Of a stretch of DNA of 64,000 nt, positions 8,575 through 18,407 are shown in pieces. The DNA is from Clostridia bacterium (GTDB lineage: Bacteria > Bacillota > Clostridia > Acetivibrionales > JAFADI01): NCBI GenBank assembly GCA_026418695.1, contig JAOAAU010000147.1, positions 1 through 64,000 on the forward strand, given 5' to 3'. A program made the position numbers and the translations under genes. The notes under the pieces were generated by a model. It searched no databases. It was not told the DNA's origin and saw only the letters and a list, made by a program, of their open reading frames with translations. Each line of letters starts with the position of its first letter. Positions within the stretch are counted from its first letter, which is position 1.

Positions 8575-9924
8575 TTATTTATCCTTATTCTGCTTAGTGA
8601 ACTCCTGCAGTTTCTTAAAGGCTTCTTCCGGTGCTTTTCCAGCAGTGATTGCCTGGATTGTGTTGTTATATTCGTTTCCGACTGTAGCGCCAAGTCCAAC
8701 ATCATAGAATACGAAGAGTTCTTTCATATCTTTCTGAAGTTCAGCAGCTTTTACTGCAAGAGGATTCAGCTTTGCTGTATCTACTTTTGTAGTTGTAGCA
8801 ATGAGGTTACCCGCTTCAGCAAACTTAGTCTGAGTTGCAGGATCAGATAAGAACTTGAGGAATTCAACCGCACCTTCCTTGTTCTTGCAGGTGGAGCTGA
8901 TTACGAAGCACTGGTCAGGCTGACCGAGCCAGTTATCCACACTTCCCTTACCGTTTTCCATTGCTGGGAACTTTGCAACATCCAGCTTTCCTACGTTCGG
9001 GTTATTGTTGCTAACCTGTTGGATAGCCCAGCTTCCCATCACGTGCATAGCCGCTTTACCCTGAATGAACAATTCTCTTGAAGGGTCATTATCCAATGCG
9101 TTGAAGCCCTTCGGGAACGCATTCATCTTTGCGAGCTCAGCCATAATCTTGCCGGCTTCAATAAAGGAAGGATCTTCCCAAGTTCCTGAACCGTCAGCAA
9201 CCTTGTTGTATGGTTCGCTTCCGCCGATACGGTTAGCAACAAGCTCACTGAACATAGCTCCTACCCAAGGTCCTTTGTTGCCGAGAGCAAAAGGAGTAAC
9301 ACCATTCTTGTTAAGAGTTTCAATGACAGTCTTAAGTTCTGCATATGTTTGAGGTGCCTTCAAGCCATACTTTTCAAAGATTTCTTTGTTGTAGTACAAC
9401 AATACAACAGTCTGAGTTGTTGGAGCACCATAAATTTTTCCATCAAAAGTAAGAGGAGCAAATATACCGCCTACATAACGATTCTTCCAATCAGCATCCT
9501 TATTCAGTTCATCGCTGATGCTGGCAATTTTACCTGCAGTTACAAAAGGTTTCATGAATCCTGCGGACCAAACATTGAACATGTCTGGCATTTCATTTGC
9601 AGCAATCTGTGCTGTGATCTTTGTTTTGTACTGTTCCTGTTCTGTGAACTCGATGGTTGCAACAGAATTTGTAGTGTTCTTTTCATTAAAGAGTTGTACT
9701 GTTTCCTTAATGATTTTTGAGTTCGGGTCATTTTCCAAGCCCCATGCAGAGATCTTTATCGGCTTCTTTTCAGCGCTTTTTGGTTCTTCCTTCTTGGCCT
9801 CTTGTTTTGCCGGTTCGCTCTTTGTTTCAGCCGCCGGAGCCGTCTCAGTCTTGCTACCACAACCTGCCAGTACTACTGTTAAGCACAGGCATAGACAAAG
9901 CAGTAAACTAACAACCTTCTTCAT
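8575..9924 (-). CDS. lipoprotein sugar-binding protein, family 1 (importer 0)
   Basis: This is the extracellular receptor of importer 0, anchored by a lipid on Cys22 of the lipobox LAGC. A low-complexity Ala/Glu/Lys linker follows (about 25-55), then a two-lobed family 1 solute-binding fold (PITAQIAANEMPD-type region, QGKAAMHVMGSWAIQQ). I set the start at the ATG at 9924: AAAGGAGG lies 11 nt upstream, the signal peptide then begins MKKVVSLLL, and a TATAAT at 9976-9981 would put the transcript start near 9968. An ATG at 9969 would lie at the transcript start. The family often binds malto- or xylo-oligosaccharides; the ligand here is not known. Confidence 0.92.
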   Translation of the reverse strand: MKKVVSLLLCLCLCLTVVLAGCGSKTETAPAAETKSEPAKQEAKKEEPKSAEKKPIKISAWGLENDPNSKIIKETVQLFNEKNTTNSVATIEFTEQEQYKTKITAQIAANEMPDMFNVWSAGFMKPFVTAGKIASISDELNKDADWKNRYVGGIFAPLTFDGKIYGAPTTQTVVLLYYNKEIFEKYGLKAPQTYAELKTVIETLNKNGVTPFALGNKGPWVGAMFSELVANRIGGSEPYNKVADGSGTWEDPSFIEAGKIMAELAKMNAFPKGFNALDNDPSRELFIQGKAAMHVMGSWAIQQVSNNNPNVGKLDVAKFPAMENGKGSVDNWLGQPDQCFVISSTCKNKEGAVEFLKFLSDPATQTKFAEAGNLIATTTKVDTAKLNPLAVKAAELQKDMKELFVFYDVGLGATVGNEYNNTIQAITAGKAPEEAFKKLQEFTKQNKDK

Positions 9925-9975
9925 ATGGATTTCGTCCTCCTTTAAATTAGATGATGTTTTGTCTTTCATGATTTA

Positions 9976-9981
9976 ATTATA
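9976..9981 (-). promoter_or_regulatory. candidate -10 box for importer 0 structural genes
   Basis: TATAAT on the minus strand lies 52 nt before the binding-protein start. No good -35 box is seen 17 nt upstream, which would fit a promoter that needs the YesN-type activator encoded upstream. Confidence 0.4.
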
Positions 9982-10042
9982 TAGCGCTTCGCAGAGGAAC
10001 ACATTAGACAGAATAAACCACATTCTTTAAAATATTAACTTT

Positions 10043-11833
10043 TCAACTTGCATTGAAAGAGATGTCTTGAGATAAAAGAATTTTGACATTGGCTCCGCAG
10101 CCCGGGCTGCTTTCTATGAAAAGCCCGTAGTCTTGACCGTAATACATCTTGACCCTGCGGTCTACATTGCGAAGGCCGATATGGGTATGCCCTTCGGTCT
10201 GCCGGGCATTATCCTTTTGCGAAAGCAATTCCAGGATTTGGCTTTCGTCCATCCCAATTCCGTTGTCCTTTACCTGAAGAACGACTTTTTGATTTTCTAA
10301 AGCTCCTTTGATCTCTATTCTCCCGTTCCCAACCATCTCTTCGATTCCATGAACGATGGCATTCTCTACAATCGGTTGTAAAATCAGCTTAGGAATCTTG
10401 ATCATCGCGATCTCGGGATCAATGTCAGTCACCACATCAAATCGGTCTCCATATCTGAATTTTTGAATTGTGAGATAATTGTTGATATTCTTCATTTCCT
10501 CCTCAATGGATACAAAATCATCTCCACTGATGCTAGACCGCATGAGATCCCCTAAAGCCTTTACCATTTTTCCGATATCCGGAACACCTTTGGTTCTGGC
10601 CATCCAATTAATAGATTCCAGCGTATTGTACAAGAAATGTGGGTTGATCTGCATTCTTAAGGATTTCAATTCGGCTTTCTGCTTCAGTAGTTGTTCCTGG
10701 TACACCTCCTGGATCAGCTGCTGTACCTGAGAAACCATCTTATTGAAGTGACTGCTCAATATCCCGATCTCATCCTTGGATTCATAACTGCTAAGTACGC
10801 TGAAATCACCTCCTCCGACCTTCAACATCATTTTTGAAAGCCTTCTTACAGGCTTTGATATACTATCTGAAATTGCAACAGATACAATCAGCGCCAATAG
10901 GCAGGTGGAAGCGCAGATTAAGATTGTCCAGTTACGAAGCCAGATGATATCCTTTTCAACTTCCACTGCTGGGATGAAGCTGATTATTCTCCAATTCGTT
11001 CCCTCAATCGCTCTGAAGGTGATATAATAATTCTTCCGGTCCACTTTCGCAGTAACAAAGTTTTCCTCGAGAGTGTACAGATTCAGCCCCGTTTTGGGCA
11101 TGCCTTTCATTGTACCAAGAATTTCCTTATCCTTACTGGAAACAACCCTGCCTGTTCTGCTGATCAGAAACAGCTCTCCGCTTTTAAACAGCTCTGTTTT
11201 TTTATAGATATCGTATAAGCTGCTTTCTCTCAAATAAATAAATACATATCCTATTCTAGCTAGATTCTCATGACTGTTGATGGCTCTTCCAACGACCATT
11301 GTCTGTGTTTCATGATCCGTATCAAACCAAACCGCACTTCCCTCGCCTTGATCCAGTATCGTTTTATCTTCCTCCTTGGCAGTAAAAGCGATTGAAGCCG
11401 GATTTACGGAATAAGGTACACCTGAATTGGATACGACCTGAATCGCTGCAACATCTGCGGACGAAGATATGAGACCGCTTAACAGCATGTTGATAATTCT
11501 CTCTGTTGCAATTTTCTCGTATTCGTCATTGATTCCGCCATGATTGGCTGCTTTCAAAGCTCTCTGTATGTCTTGATTGTAAACCACTTGAAAGGAAAGC
11601 CTTTCAATCTCTCTCAATTTTACCTCAATATTGTTGCTTGTTTCCATCAGTACATCCTTGGTGTACTGTTCAGTTTTGTGTTTCAAAAGCTCACTCGATC
11701 TTTGAAAAGAAAATAACCCTATCAACATCACAGGGAAAATGATCAGAAGCAGAAATGACAAGGTAAGCTTACTTCGTATAGGAATATCACGGATGATTCT
11801 GATAAAATAATTGACAGCACCAAACCTGCTCAT
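10043..11833 (-). CDS. YesM-type sensor histidine kinase (importer 0)
   Basis: This 596-residue membrane kinase has a transmembrane helix near residues 20-42, an extracellular Cache-like sensor (about 45-290), a second helix (about 295-318), a HAMP linker (about 320-370), the His_kinase domain with phospho-acceptor His399 in INPHFLYNT, and a HATPase domain with NAIVHG and DNGIGM. It should phosphorylate the response regulator whose stop codon overlaps its start (ATGA). The pair probably senses an extracellular sugar or loaded binding protein and switches on the importer 0 genes downstream. Confidence 0.93.
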   Translation of the reverse strand: MSRFGAVNYFIRIIRDIPIRSKLTLSFLLLIIFPVMLIGLFSFQRSSELLKHKTEQYTKDVLMETSNNIEVKLREIERLSFQVVYNQDIQRALKAANHGGINDEYEKIATERIINMLLSGLISSSADVAAIQVVSNSGVPYSVNPASIAFTAKEEDKTILDQGEGSAVWFDTDHETQTMVVGRAINSHENLARIGYVFIYLRESSLYDIYKKTELFKSGELFLISRTGRVVSSKDKEILGTMKGMPKTGLNLYTLEENFVTAKVDRKNYYITFRAIEGTNWRIISFIPAVEVEKDIIWLRNWTILICASTCLLALIVSVAISDSISKPVRRLSKMMLKVGGGDFSVLSSYESKDEIGILSSHFNKMVSQVQQLIQEVYQEQLLKQKAELKSLRMQINPHFLYNTLESINWMARTKGVPDIGKMVKALGDLMRSSISGDDFVSIEEEMKNINNYLTIQKFRYGDRFDVVTDIDPEIAMIKIPKLILQPIVENAIVHGIEEMVGNGRIEIKGALENQKVVLQVKDNGIGMDESQILELLSQKDNARQTEGHTHIGLRNVDRRVKMYYGQDYGLFIESSPGCGANVKILLSQDISFNAS

Positions 11834-13446
11834 AGTTTTGCCTCGTTGGTATTTCTAGCTCTTTCTAATAGATCTTCTCTGTATTCCGAGGGAGTCCGGC
11901 CATAGAACTTTTTAAAAACCTGACTGAAGTAACCGGAGTCTTTAATCCCTACCATAAATGCAATTTCATAAGTCTTATGGTCGCTTTTGGAAAGTAGTTC
12001 GCAAGCTTTCTTCATTCTTGTCTTTGTAAGAATATCCAAAAAAGTCTCCCCTGTTTCTCTTTTGATGAGACGACTGATATAGATATGATTCATATGAACA
12101 TGTTCCGACAGGGTAAACAGTGATATTTCCTCCATATAGTACTTTTCAATATATTCGATTATATCCGTAATCACTTTGTTCCTTGCAGCAGGTACTTTTG
12201 AACAAATCAGGTCCAGTATATTCATCAGCATATTGATCATACATTCCTCAAGTTCTTCTACATCCGTACAGGCTACAAGCTTTGATAGCAGCAGTTGTTC
12301 ATTGATGGCACCATGATCCGCTGTTTTGTCTTCCTTCAGGATTCTGTATGCGGATACCAGTATGTCAAAGCAAACACTTTTCAGTGTCTGCTCATCGGCA
12401 TTCTGTTCGCGGGATAACCTGAACAGCAGTTCCCTGGACATTTTTTCAACCAACCTGTAATTTCCATTCTTAATATTCTCAAGAATCTCGTCTGTCACTT
12501 TTAGAGTTTCTAAGTTGTGCCTTTTCAGGCTGTCCTTCAGATCCTCCACATGGATGATGGCGCCCTTGCCAAGAGAAAATCTCATTTTCAGGCAGTTGAC
12601 AGTCTGGTTGAACAATGCATGCATGTCCGCAGGGTATGTACTGTTCTTGCTGATTCCAACAGATATGTATATATCAAACTTGCTTTTTATCCGGTTTCTT
12701 ATCTCCATCGCTTCAGACAACAATTGTTCCTTCACTGATACCGCATCTTTGGGCATTTCATAAATGACACAGCAGGTGGACGGATTAATCTGCAGCACTA
12801 CGCTCTCGTGGTTCACTGACATCATATTGCTGATTTCTTCAACAATTTTGCATGCCAGCTCGCTGTTTGGCAGGTTGCTGCCCGCATCAAACTCAGCCAG
12901 CAGGATGGCATAGTTCTCCAAGGGATGGTTGTACTCCAGGCAATTGCGTGAAATCTGCTCCGTATCTGTGATTCTTCCGTAGAGCAAGTCCAGCATAAAT
13001 GAATTCACGAGCGCTGATTTTGCTGTATCGGCTTGTTGTCTGAACCACTCATTCTCAAGCTTCTCCCGCATTTCTTCTTCAATCTGCGTTTTAGCTTTTA
13101 GAACAATTTCAGTGATCTCATCGGGATCCGATGGCTTTAAGACATACCCCATGGCACCCAGTTGAAGGGCTGTACGCGCATAGTTGAAATCTTGATATCC
13201 GGTAAGAAGAATGGTCTTGATCTCAGGAATCACCTTTTTGACAGCTTCAATTAACGCTAAACCGTCCAAGCCCGGCATCCGGATATCGGTGAGAAGAATC
13301 TGCGGATGGATGGACTGAACCATGGACAGCGCTTCCTCCCCATTGGAGGCAGCACCAAGGACCTCAATACCATATTCATTCCAAGGTATTGACATCAACC
13401 CCTGTCTGATAATTAGCTCATCATCCGCGATTATCATGCCTATCAT
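11830..13446 (-). CDS. YesN-type AraC response regulator (importer 0)
   Basis: This 538-residue protein has a receiver domain (1-120, phospho-acceptor Asp54 in LLTDIRMPG), a long central region (about 150-420) and a C-terminal AraC DNA-binding domain (about 435-530; MNHIYISRLIKRETGETF and GYFSQVFKKFYGRTPSEYR). It is the first gene of the operon, overlaps the kinase gene by 4 nt, and probably activates the binding-protein promoter. GGGGGG serves as ribosome binding site. About 550 nt of A+T-rich non-coding DNA lie upstream. Confidence 0.93.
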   Translation of the reverse strand: MIGMIIADDELIIRQGLMSIPWNEYGIEVLGAASNGEEALSMVQSIHPQILLTDIRMPGLDGLALIEAVKKVIPEIKTILLTGYQDFNYARTALQLGAMGYVLKPSDPDEITEIVLKAKTQIEEEMREKLENEWFRQQADTAKSALVNSFMLDLLYGRITDTEQISRNCLEYNHPLENYAILLAEFDAGSNLPNSELACKIVEEISNMMSVNHESVVLQINPSTCCVIYEMPKDAVSVKEQLLSEAMEIRNRIKSKFDIYISVGISKNSTYPADMHALFNQTVNCLKMRFSLGKGAIIHVEDLKDSLKRHNLETLKVTDEILENIKNGNYRLVEKMSRELLFRLSREQNADEQTLKSVCFDILVSAYRILKEDKTADHGAINEQLLLSKLVACTDVEELEECMINMLMNILDLICSKVPAARNKVITDIIEYIEKYYMEEISLFTLSEHVHMNHIYISRLIKRETGETFLDILTKTRMKKACELLSKSDHKTYEIAFMVGIKDSGYFSQVFKKFYGRTPSEYREDLLERARNTNEAKL

Positions 13447-13999
13447 GTTTGGCCCCCCATTTGACTTTCAGTGGAATCTGCATCTATTTTGACAAAGGAC
13501 TGGATGTGTCACAGGTACGTTCAGATCGTCCTTCATTTTCTGTATGTACAAGGTTCTTTATAATATCATATTACTAAGCATACTCTCATTTTAATTTTTT
13601 TGCAATAGAATGACGAGTCTTTTAAACAACTTATTAATATCAAATTATATTACATCTTGTAGTTTACAGGGAAAATAATGCTTGCCAAAGATTTCTCTTG
13701 ATTCACTCAAACTCAGAATTTGTTTAATATGTGATTTTTCTTGTAAAAATTTAAGAACAACTTTGATTAACTATACATCTTGAACTGTTATAGATTGAAA
13801 AGCACAGAATGAATTTGACGATTCTGCAATATCATTATAAATCAAATGCTATAATTATACAAGCTTACTTTGTAGAACTTTACATGGTAACCGTGAATAC
13901 CATTCAATAGTCCAAATATAACTTTACATAATTTCATTGTTCTCTCAACGTCTATAAACGCCCTATCCTATCCAACCATTTTTTTGACTGAACTACAAC
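13447..13999. other. A+T-rich gene-free gap
   Basis: I see no credible gene here. The gap should hold the promoter of the YesN/YesM genes; a TATTAT/TATAAA-like tract near 13560 on the minus strand is a weak candidate. A small dyad ATGGTA-N8-TACCAT lies at about 13884-13903. Confidence 0.5.
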
Positions 14000-14000
14000 A

Positions 14001-14035
14001 AAAAATCCCTCCGTTTTGCTACGGAAGGAATTTTT
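14001..14035 (-). terminator. intrinsic terminator after the GH39 gene
   Basis: Arms 14001-14014 and 14021-14035 pair with a short loop. On the minus strand the stem ends in ATTTTTTG. The flanking A and T runs could also make it work on the plus strand. Confidence 0.75.
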
Positions 14036-14151
14036 CAACCTGCAATGAATGCGATAAAAGAATTATTTGCATCGAGATTCAGTTTCCTTGATTCTTTTTG
14101 TCAAAATTCATTTAAATGAAAACCTTTTGGATATTAATATAGCTTCACCAA

Positions 14152-15657
14152 CTAATAGCTTGTAACCTTACTATCGTCCAATCCTATATATGTATGGGAT
14201 TCATCTCTTACCTCTGAAATCTGAAATAGTGAGACTTCATTTTTAGTAAGCTTTATTTTTAACTTGATATATCCATTTTCACTTTCCAGCCTGCTCGTTT
14301 TAACCAGCGGTTTAGCAACTTCTTTTAAGGTATCTACCGCCTGTCTCGACGGAAATCTCGGCCTGCCCATCTGAATCCACGTTTTCCAAGGGTTCCCGTA
14401 TTCCTCGCTGATCGTATTCCTTTGAATAAAAGCGGAAGCATAATCGACAGGCAGCTCAATCTCAAGCTCCTTTTCAAAGCCTTCTCCCTTTTCCATGTCC
14501 TCATTCCAAACCAATAGTGCGATTGAACCATCTTCATTTCTGGTTGCAAGTGTATGCTGATCCCTGTAAAGGATTTCTCCCTCCATGCTTTTGAAGAACT
14601 TAAAGATATGGAAAGTCGGTTTGAGTATTCCATTTAAGGCAATCAGTCCAAAGCCCCCATGAAATTGTGATCTTGGAACATCGTTTTCTTCAAATACGTC
14701 ACTAAACGTCCAATAGGAAAATGAATCGACATAATCCCCGCCCTCACTCAAAATCCGTGCAATATAAGCTGCATTGAACACTGTATCATGTACGGGGCAT
14801 AGCGGATTCCATGAGGTATTATATTCTGTAATATGAAAAGAAAGGTTTGGCATCGGAGATTGGTTGATCAATTCTCTGACCTGTTTGAATTCCTCCAGCA
14901 TATAGGTATTATTGTGCAGTTCCTGATAATAAAAATGTGGAGTCACCTCAGGTGATTTAGCTGTATAAGCATGTCTGGATACAAAATCCAAAGGCACTTT
15001 CTCATCGTGACAAAATTTAAGAAAGTCGACAATCCAGTGGTCTGCACCTCCGCAGATCGCCGGTCCGCCAACCTTCAGATTTGGGTTGATTTCTTTAATC
15101 GCTTTCGCTGTAATCTTATAAAGTTTAAAGTATTCATCCTTGTCAGCATTCTTCCAGAAGTTCACAAGATTTGGTTCGTTCCACACCTCAAAAGGCCATT
15201 GTAAAACTTCCTCTTTGCCGTATCGGGAGATAAAATGTGTTACAACAGCTTTTATAAGATCAGTCCATCGATCATAGTCCTTTGGAGGTGTGATGTTGCC
15301 CTTCCAATAAAAAACCGTATCCTCTCCGGAAGCGAGTTTGGAAGGCATAAACCCCAATTCAACCAATGGGCGAAGTCCTCTTTCCAGGAAGGAATCAAAG
15401 ATTCTGTCTATGTATGTAAAATTGTAAAATGGTCTAATTTCGCCATCAATCATATCCTCACGGTAAATCCCTACATCATCATGCAGGAGCCCATGCCCTC
15501 GTATATATTTGAAACCTATTTCTCTTTGAACCAGAGAAAGATGATCCAGATACTCCTTTTGCAGTGCAAGTGCCAATCTTCCTGTCCCCACACAGAAGTT
15601 CCAGCTTCCCGGAAACTTAATACCTTTAGATTCTTTGGAAATTTTAATTTTTTGCAT
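14152..15657 (-). CDS. glycoside hydrolase family 39, probable beta-xylosidase
   Basis: This enzyme of about 501 residues splits xylo-oligosaccharides with retention. Counting from a start at 15663, the acid/base is Glu163 in EVWNEPNL and the nucleophile Glu280 in HITEYNTSW, both classic GH39 motifs; subtract 2 for the chosen ATG at 15657. The (beta/alpha)8 barrel covers about 10-345 and a beta-sandwich about 350-490. It has no signal peptide, so substrates must be imported. GAGG lies 9 nt before the ATG at 15657. It is downstream of the LplABC importer but separated by a terminator, so it may be transcribed by read-through or from its own promoter. Confidence 0.92.
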   Translation of the reverse strand: MQKIKISKESKGIKFPGSWNFCVGTGRLALALQKEYLDHLSLVQREIGFKYIRGHGLLHDDVGIYREDMIDGEIRPFYNFTYIDRIFDSFLERGLRPLVELGFMPSKLASGEDTVFYWKGNITPPKDYDRWTDLIKAVVTHFISRYGKEEVLQWPFEVWNEPNLVNFWKNADKDEYFKLYKITAKAIKEINPNLKVGGPAICGGADHWIVDFLKFCHDEKVPLDFVSRHAYTAKSPEVTPHFYYQELHNNTYMLEEFKQVRELINQSPMPNLSFHITEYNTSWNPLCPVHDTVFNAAYIARILSEGGDYVDSFSYWTFSDVFEENDVPRSQFHGGFGLIALNGILKPTFHIFKFFKSMEGEILYRDQHTLATRNEDGSIALLVWNEDMEKGEGFEKELEIELPVDYASAFIQRNTISEEYGNPWKTWIQMGRPRFPSRQAVDTLKEVAKPLVKTSRLESENGYIKLKIKLTKNEVSLFQISEVRDESHTYIGLDDSKVTSY

Positions 15658-15740
15658 GATCACTTTCCTCTCATATTAAAGCATTTTTGGAGTTTTCATC
15701 ATCCACTTTTATCACACATAATAATATTCTCTATCAATGA

Positions 15741-15782
15741 AAAATCTGTATCTGTATATCAAAATACACAGATACAGATTTT
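15741..15782 (-). terminator. intrinsic terminator between lplA-type gene and GH39 gene
   Basis: 15-bp perfect arms (15741-15755 and 15768-15782) with a 12-nt loop. On the minus strand the stem runs into GATTTTTC. It would cut or reduce transcription from the importer 1 genes into the GH39 gene. Confidence 0.75.
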
Positions 15783-15812
15783 GGATTTTATTTCAGGATT
15801 AACACAAACTCA

Positions 15813-17438
15813 TTACTTCTTCATTTCCTTGTAGGCTGCCTTTTTCTCGTCAATGACTTCCTGTCCGCCGTTCTTCAGGTATTCCGCGAGAAGCGCATCA
15901 TAGGTTTTATCAAAGTCTGCAGGTTTTGCCATGATACACTTTGCCATGCCATCTATATACATTTTGGTAAGATTGCCTTGGTATTTGGTAGATGCTGCTA
16001 TCGCTCTTTCAAAAGGAGGACTAACAGCAAAATCAATGAATCCATCCTTTTCTGACATTTTTAGAGACTTAACAACCTCTTCTCCCCAATTCCTGTAATT
16101 TGCTGTTTGTGCGGCAAGGATCTTATAGAACTGCTCTTTCTCTGGAGCAAAAGGACCATTATACATTAATGCAAGGTCACCAAAGTTCCATAATTCTTTC
16201 TTCACTTTATCCGGGTTAATGGTTACCGGGATTCCGTTTTCGATCTTGTAATGCTCATTTTCAATACCCCAGTTCAGCACCTTCCCTACTTCAGGATCAC
16301 ACATCCAGTCAAGGTACTCGATTGCAACTGCCGCATTCTTGCTTGTTTTAGGTATCAACAGATACAATCCGTTAGCGCCGTTAACATATTTCGGATACTT
16401 GCCTTCACTGTTCTTAAATATTTCAACTGCTTCGACCTTTGCATCGGGAACATTCTTAATCAATGCATCGATCAGTTCACCCTTATTCTTGGAGTAAATA
16501 AAGTCATAACCATCTGTCAAAACGCCTAACTTACCGGTTGTAAACTGAGCTTTCAGCTTTGTCTGATTCTGATCCAATGCAAATTCCTTGTCAATCAAGC
16601 CCTCATTATATAATTTATTCACGAATCTGACGCCATCCTTCCAACCTGGAAGCATAAGATGCGGAAGCGTCTTCAGATCTTCATCGCTGGCGCCTTTTAC
16701 AAAGGACCATATCAGCTGAATTGCACCAAACTGGTTGATATAGTCACCAGGAGTTGCCTGGGACAGACCAAAGGGAACTACAGTATCAACCTTCCCTGGA
16801 TTCTTTTCCTTGAAGGCCTTCAGAGTCTGATAGAATTCATCCACATTGGTTGGTACCGGCATATTCAACTTTTCAAGCCAGTCTTTTCTGATGAAGGTGG
16901 TATTAGCGCCTGTCATAGAACGTTTTGCTGCAACCGCCAGATATTTTCCCTCATACTTGCAGGAATCATTGACATTTCCCAGGAAGTCCTTTAAATATTT
17001 GGTCTTGTTGTACAGTTCAGTCACATCTGTTAATCCACCCTGTTTGGAATAAGTTAAAAACAGGTCTCTCTGATAGGTAAAGCAAATATCCGGAGCGTTG
17101 CCTGAAGCCAATAGGACATTCAGTTTCTCTACTTCTTGAGCCCTTGGTACCGGTACATATTTCACTGTAACATTTCTTGGGGCGCCAAACTTATCATTAA
17201 TCCATTTGGTCATGAAGTTGTTGTCACAAGTTCCTCCGTCCTTTGGTGCATTCGCCCTGTCGAATACCTCAACCGTCAAAGTCACAGGATCCTTTTTCTT
17301 TTCAACTTTTTGCTCACTTTTAGTCTCTTGAGCCTTTGGGTCACTTTGAGCCTTTTTGTCGCCGGAACCACACCCTGCCAAAGCTGATGTGGACATAGCA
17401 ATTGCCAATGCAACGCTCAGAATTTTCAGCTTTTTCAT
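15813..17438 (-). CDS. lplA: LplA-type lipoprotein binding protein (importer 1, probable aldouronate)
   Basis: This large solute-binding lipoprotein (about 541 residues) has signal MKKLKILSVALAIAM and lipobox Cys23 (LAGC). A Lys/Gln/Glu linker follows, then a two-lobed binding fold with LplA-family features (MTKWINDKFGAP-type N-lobe; NWGIENEHYKIENG near residue 400). I chose the ATG at 17438 because AAAGGAGA lies about 9 nt upstream. It is third after LplB and LplC. Clusters of LplA/LplB/YtcP with GH67 are known in Paenibacillus for aldouronate uptake, and GH67 lies 5 kb upstream here, so methylglucuronoxylo-oligosaccharide is the best guess. Confidence 0.88.
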   Translation of the reverse strand: MKKLKILSVALAIAMSTSALAGCGSGDKKAQSDPKAQETKSEQKVEKKKDPVTLTVEVFDRANAPKDGGTCDNNFMTKWINDKFGAPRNVTVKYVPVPRAQEVEKLNVLLASGNAPDICFTYQRDLFLTYSKQGGLTDVTELYNKTKYLKDFLGNVNDSCKYEGKYLAVAAKRSMTGANTTFIRKDWLEKLNMPVPTNVDEFYQTLKAFKEKNPGKVDTVVPFGLSQATPGDYINQFGAIQLIWSFVKGASDEDLKTLPHLMLPGWKDGVRFVNKLYNEGLIDKEFALDQNQTKLKAQFTTGKLGVLTDGYDFIYSKNKGELIDALIKNVPDAKVEAVEIFKNSEGKYPKYVNGANGLYLLIPKTSKNAAVAIEYLDWMCDPEVGKVLNWGIENEHYKIENGIPVTINPDKVKKELWNFGDLALMYNGPFAPEKEQFYKILAAQTANYRNWGEEVVKSLKMSEKDGFIDFAVSPPFERAIAASTKYQGNLTKMYIDGMAKCIMAKPADFDKTYDALLAEYLKNGGQEVIDEKKAAYKEMKK

Positions 17439-17527
17439 AATTGACCTCTCCTTTGATTTATTTTCAACAGCCAAGGGCTGTCAAATTCGTTGAACAATCT
17501 TTCTTCAAACTCCATCCACAGTGCTTC

Positions 17528-18391
17528 TTATCCTTTCACTGCACCAATGGTCATTCCTTTGACAAAGTATTTCTGAAGCCAGGGGTATACCACCAGAATC
17601 GGCGCGGTAGCAACCATAAGACTGGCCGCTCTGATTCCTTCCGAGACAAAGGTTTCAGAATCCGTCTGAATATCCTGGTTGATTTGATTCTGTAAAATCA
17701 ACTCTCTCAATCTTAATTGAATCGGAAATTTATCCGGATCGGATATATAGAATACAGCATCCTGGAATGCATTCCATCGATAAACTGCATAAAACAAAGC
17801 CATCGTCGCAATAACAGGAAGAGAAAGAGGCAGAACGATTTTAATGAGAATCATGAACTCATTGCAGCCGTCCAATACGGCTGACTCTATTAAACTTTCC
17901 GGAATGGATGAGAAAAAGGTTTTCATGATAATCATGTAGTAGGTGTTGATGGCTACCGGAAGAACCAATGACCATATGGAATCCAGCAGGCCCAGCTTCT
18001 GAACCACCAGGAAAGTTGGAATGATCCCGCCGTTGAAGTACATGGTGAAGGTCACAAAAAGCAGTATGAAGTTTCGTCCTCTCAGCTTCTTTCTTGACAA
18101 GCCGTAAGCCAGCATAATGGTTAGAATCAGTGCACAAGCAACATACAGAATAGTAAGCACGGCAGAAAAACCGATGGACTTGAGAATAATTCTGTCTGTA
18201 AGAACTTTGATGTAGGCTTTATAGTTGAGTTCTATCGGATAAACTGTCACCATGCCCGAGACAATGGCTCTATTTGAGCTTAAGGATACCGCAAGAACAT
18301 TAATAAAAGGCAATATACAGATAGCTGCAAACAGGCTCAACAGCATGGCGTTGATATATCCTACGATTTTATCTCCCATTTTAAATTTCAT
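17528..18391 (-). CDS. ytcP: LplC/YtcP-type ABC importer permease (importer 1)
   Basis: This 287-residue six-helix membrane protein has the EAA loop IESAVLDGCNEFMILIKIVL followed by PLSLP, and ends FVKGMTIGAVKG, a tail shared by all LplC-type proteins in the window. I set the start at the ATG at 18391, where AAGGAGG is 9 nt upstream. The gene begins 16 nt after the LplB-type gene and is followed after 89 nt by the binding-protein gene. It would pair with LplB to form the channel. Confidence 0.92.
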   Translation of the reverse strand: MKFKMGDKIVGYINAMLLSLFAAICILPFINVLAVSLSSNRAIVSGMVTVYPIELNYKAYIKVLTDRIILKSIGFSAVLTILYVACALILTIMLAYGLSRKKLRGRNFILLFVTFTMYFNGGIIPTFLVVQKLGLLDSIWSLVLPVAINTYYMIIMKTFFSSIPESLIESAVLDGCNEFMILIKIVLPLSLPVIATMALFYAVYRWNAFQDAVFYISDPDKFPIQLRLRELILQNQINQDIQTDSETFVSEGIRAASLMVATAPILVVYPWLQKYFVKGMTIGAVKG

Positions 18392-18407
18392 TTGTTGGTT
18401 TCCTCCC

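Noticed and set aside
9518-9976. 152-codon frame antisense to the importer 0 binding protein
   Set aside because: The hydrophobic stretch comes from the reverse of an Ala/Glu/Lys linker and signal peptide; there is no independent support.
9976-9993. possible CcpA site near TATAGCGCTTCGC before the importer 0 binding protein
   Set aside because: Only the GCGCT core fits; the flanking positions do not match the cre consensus.
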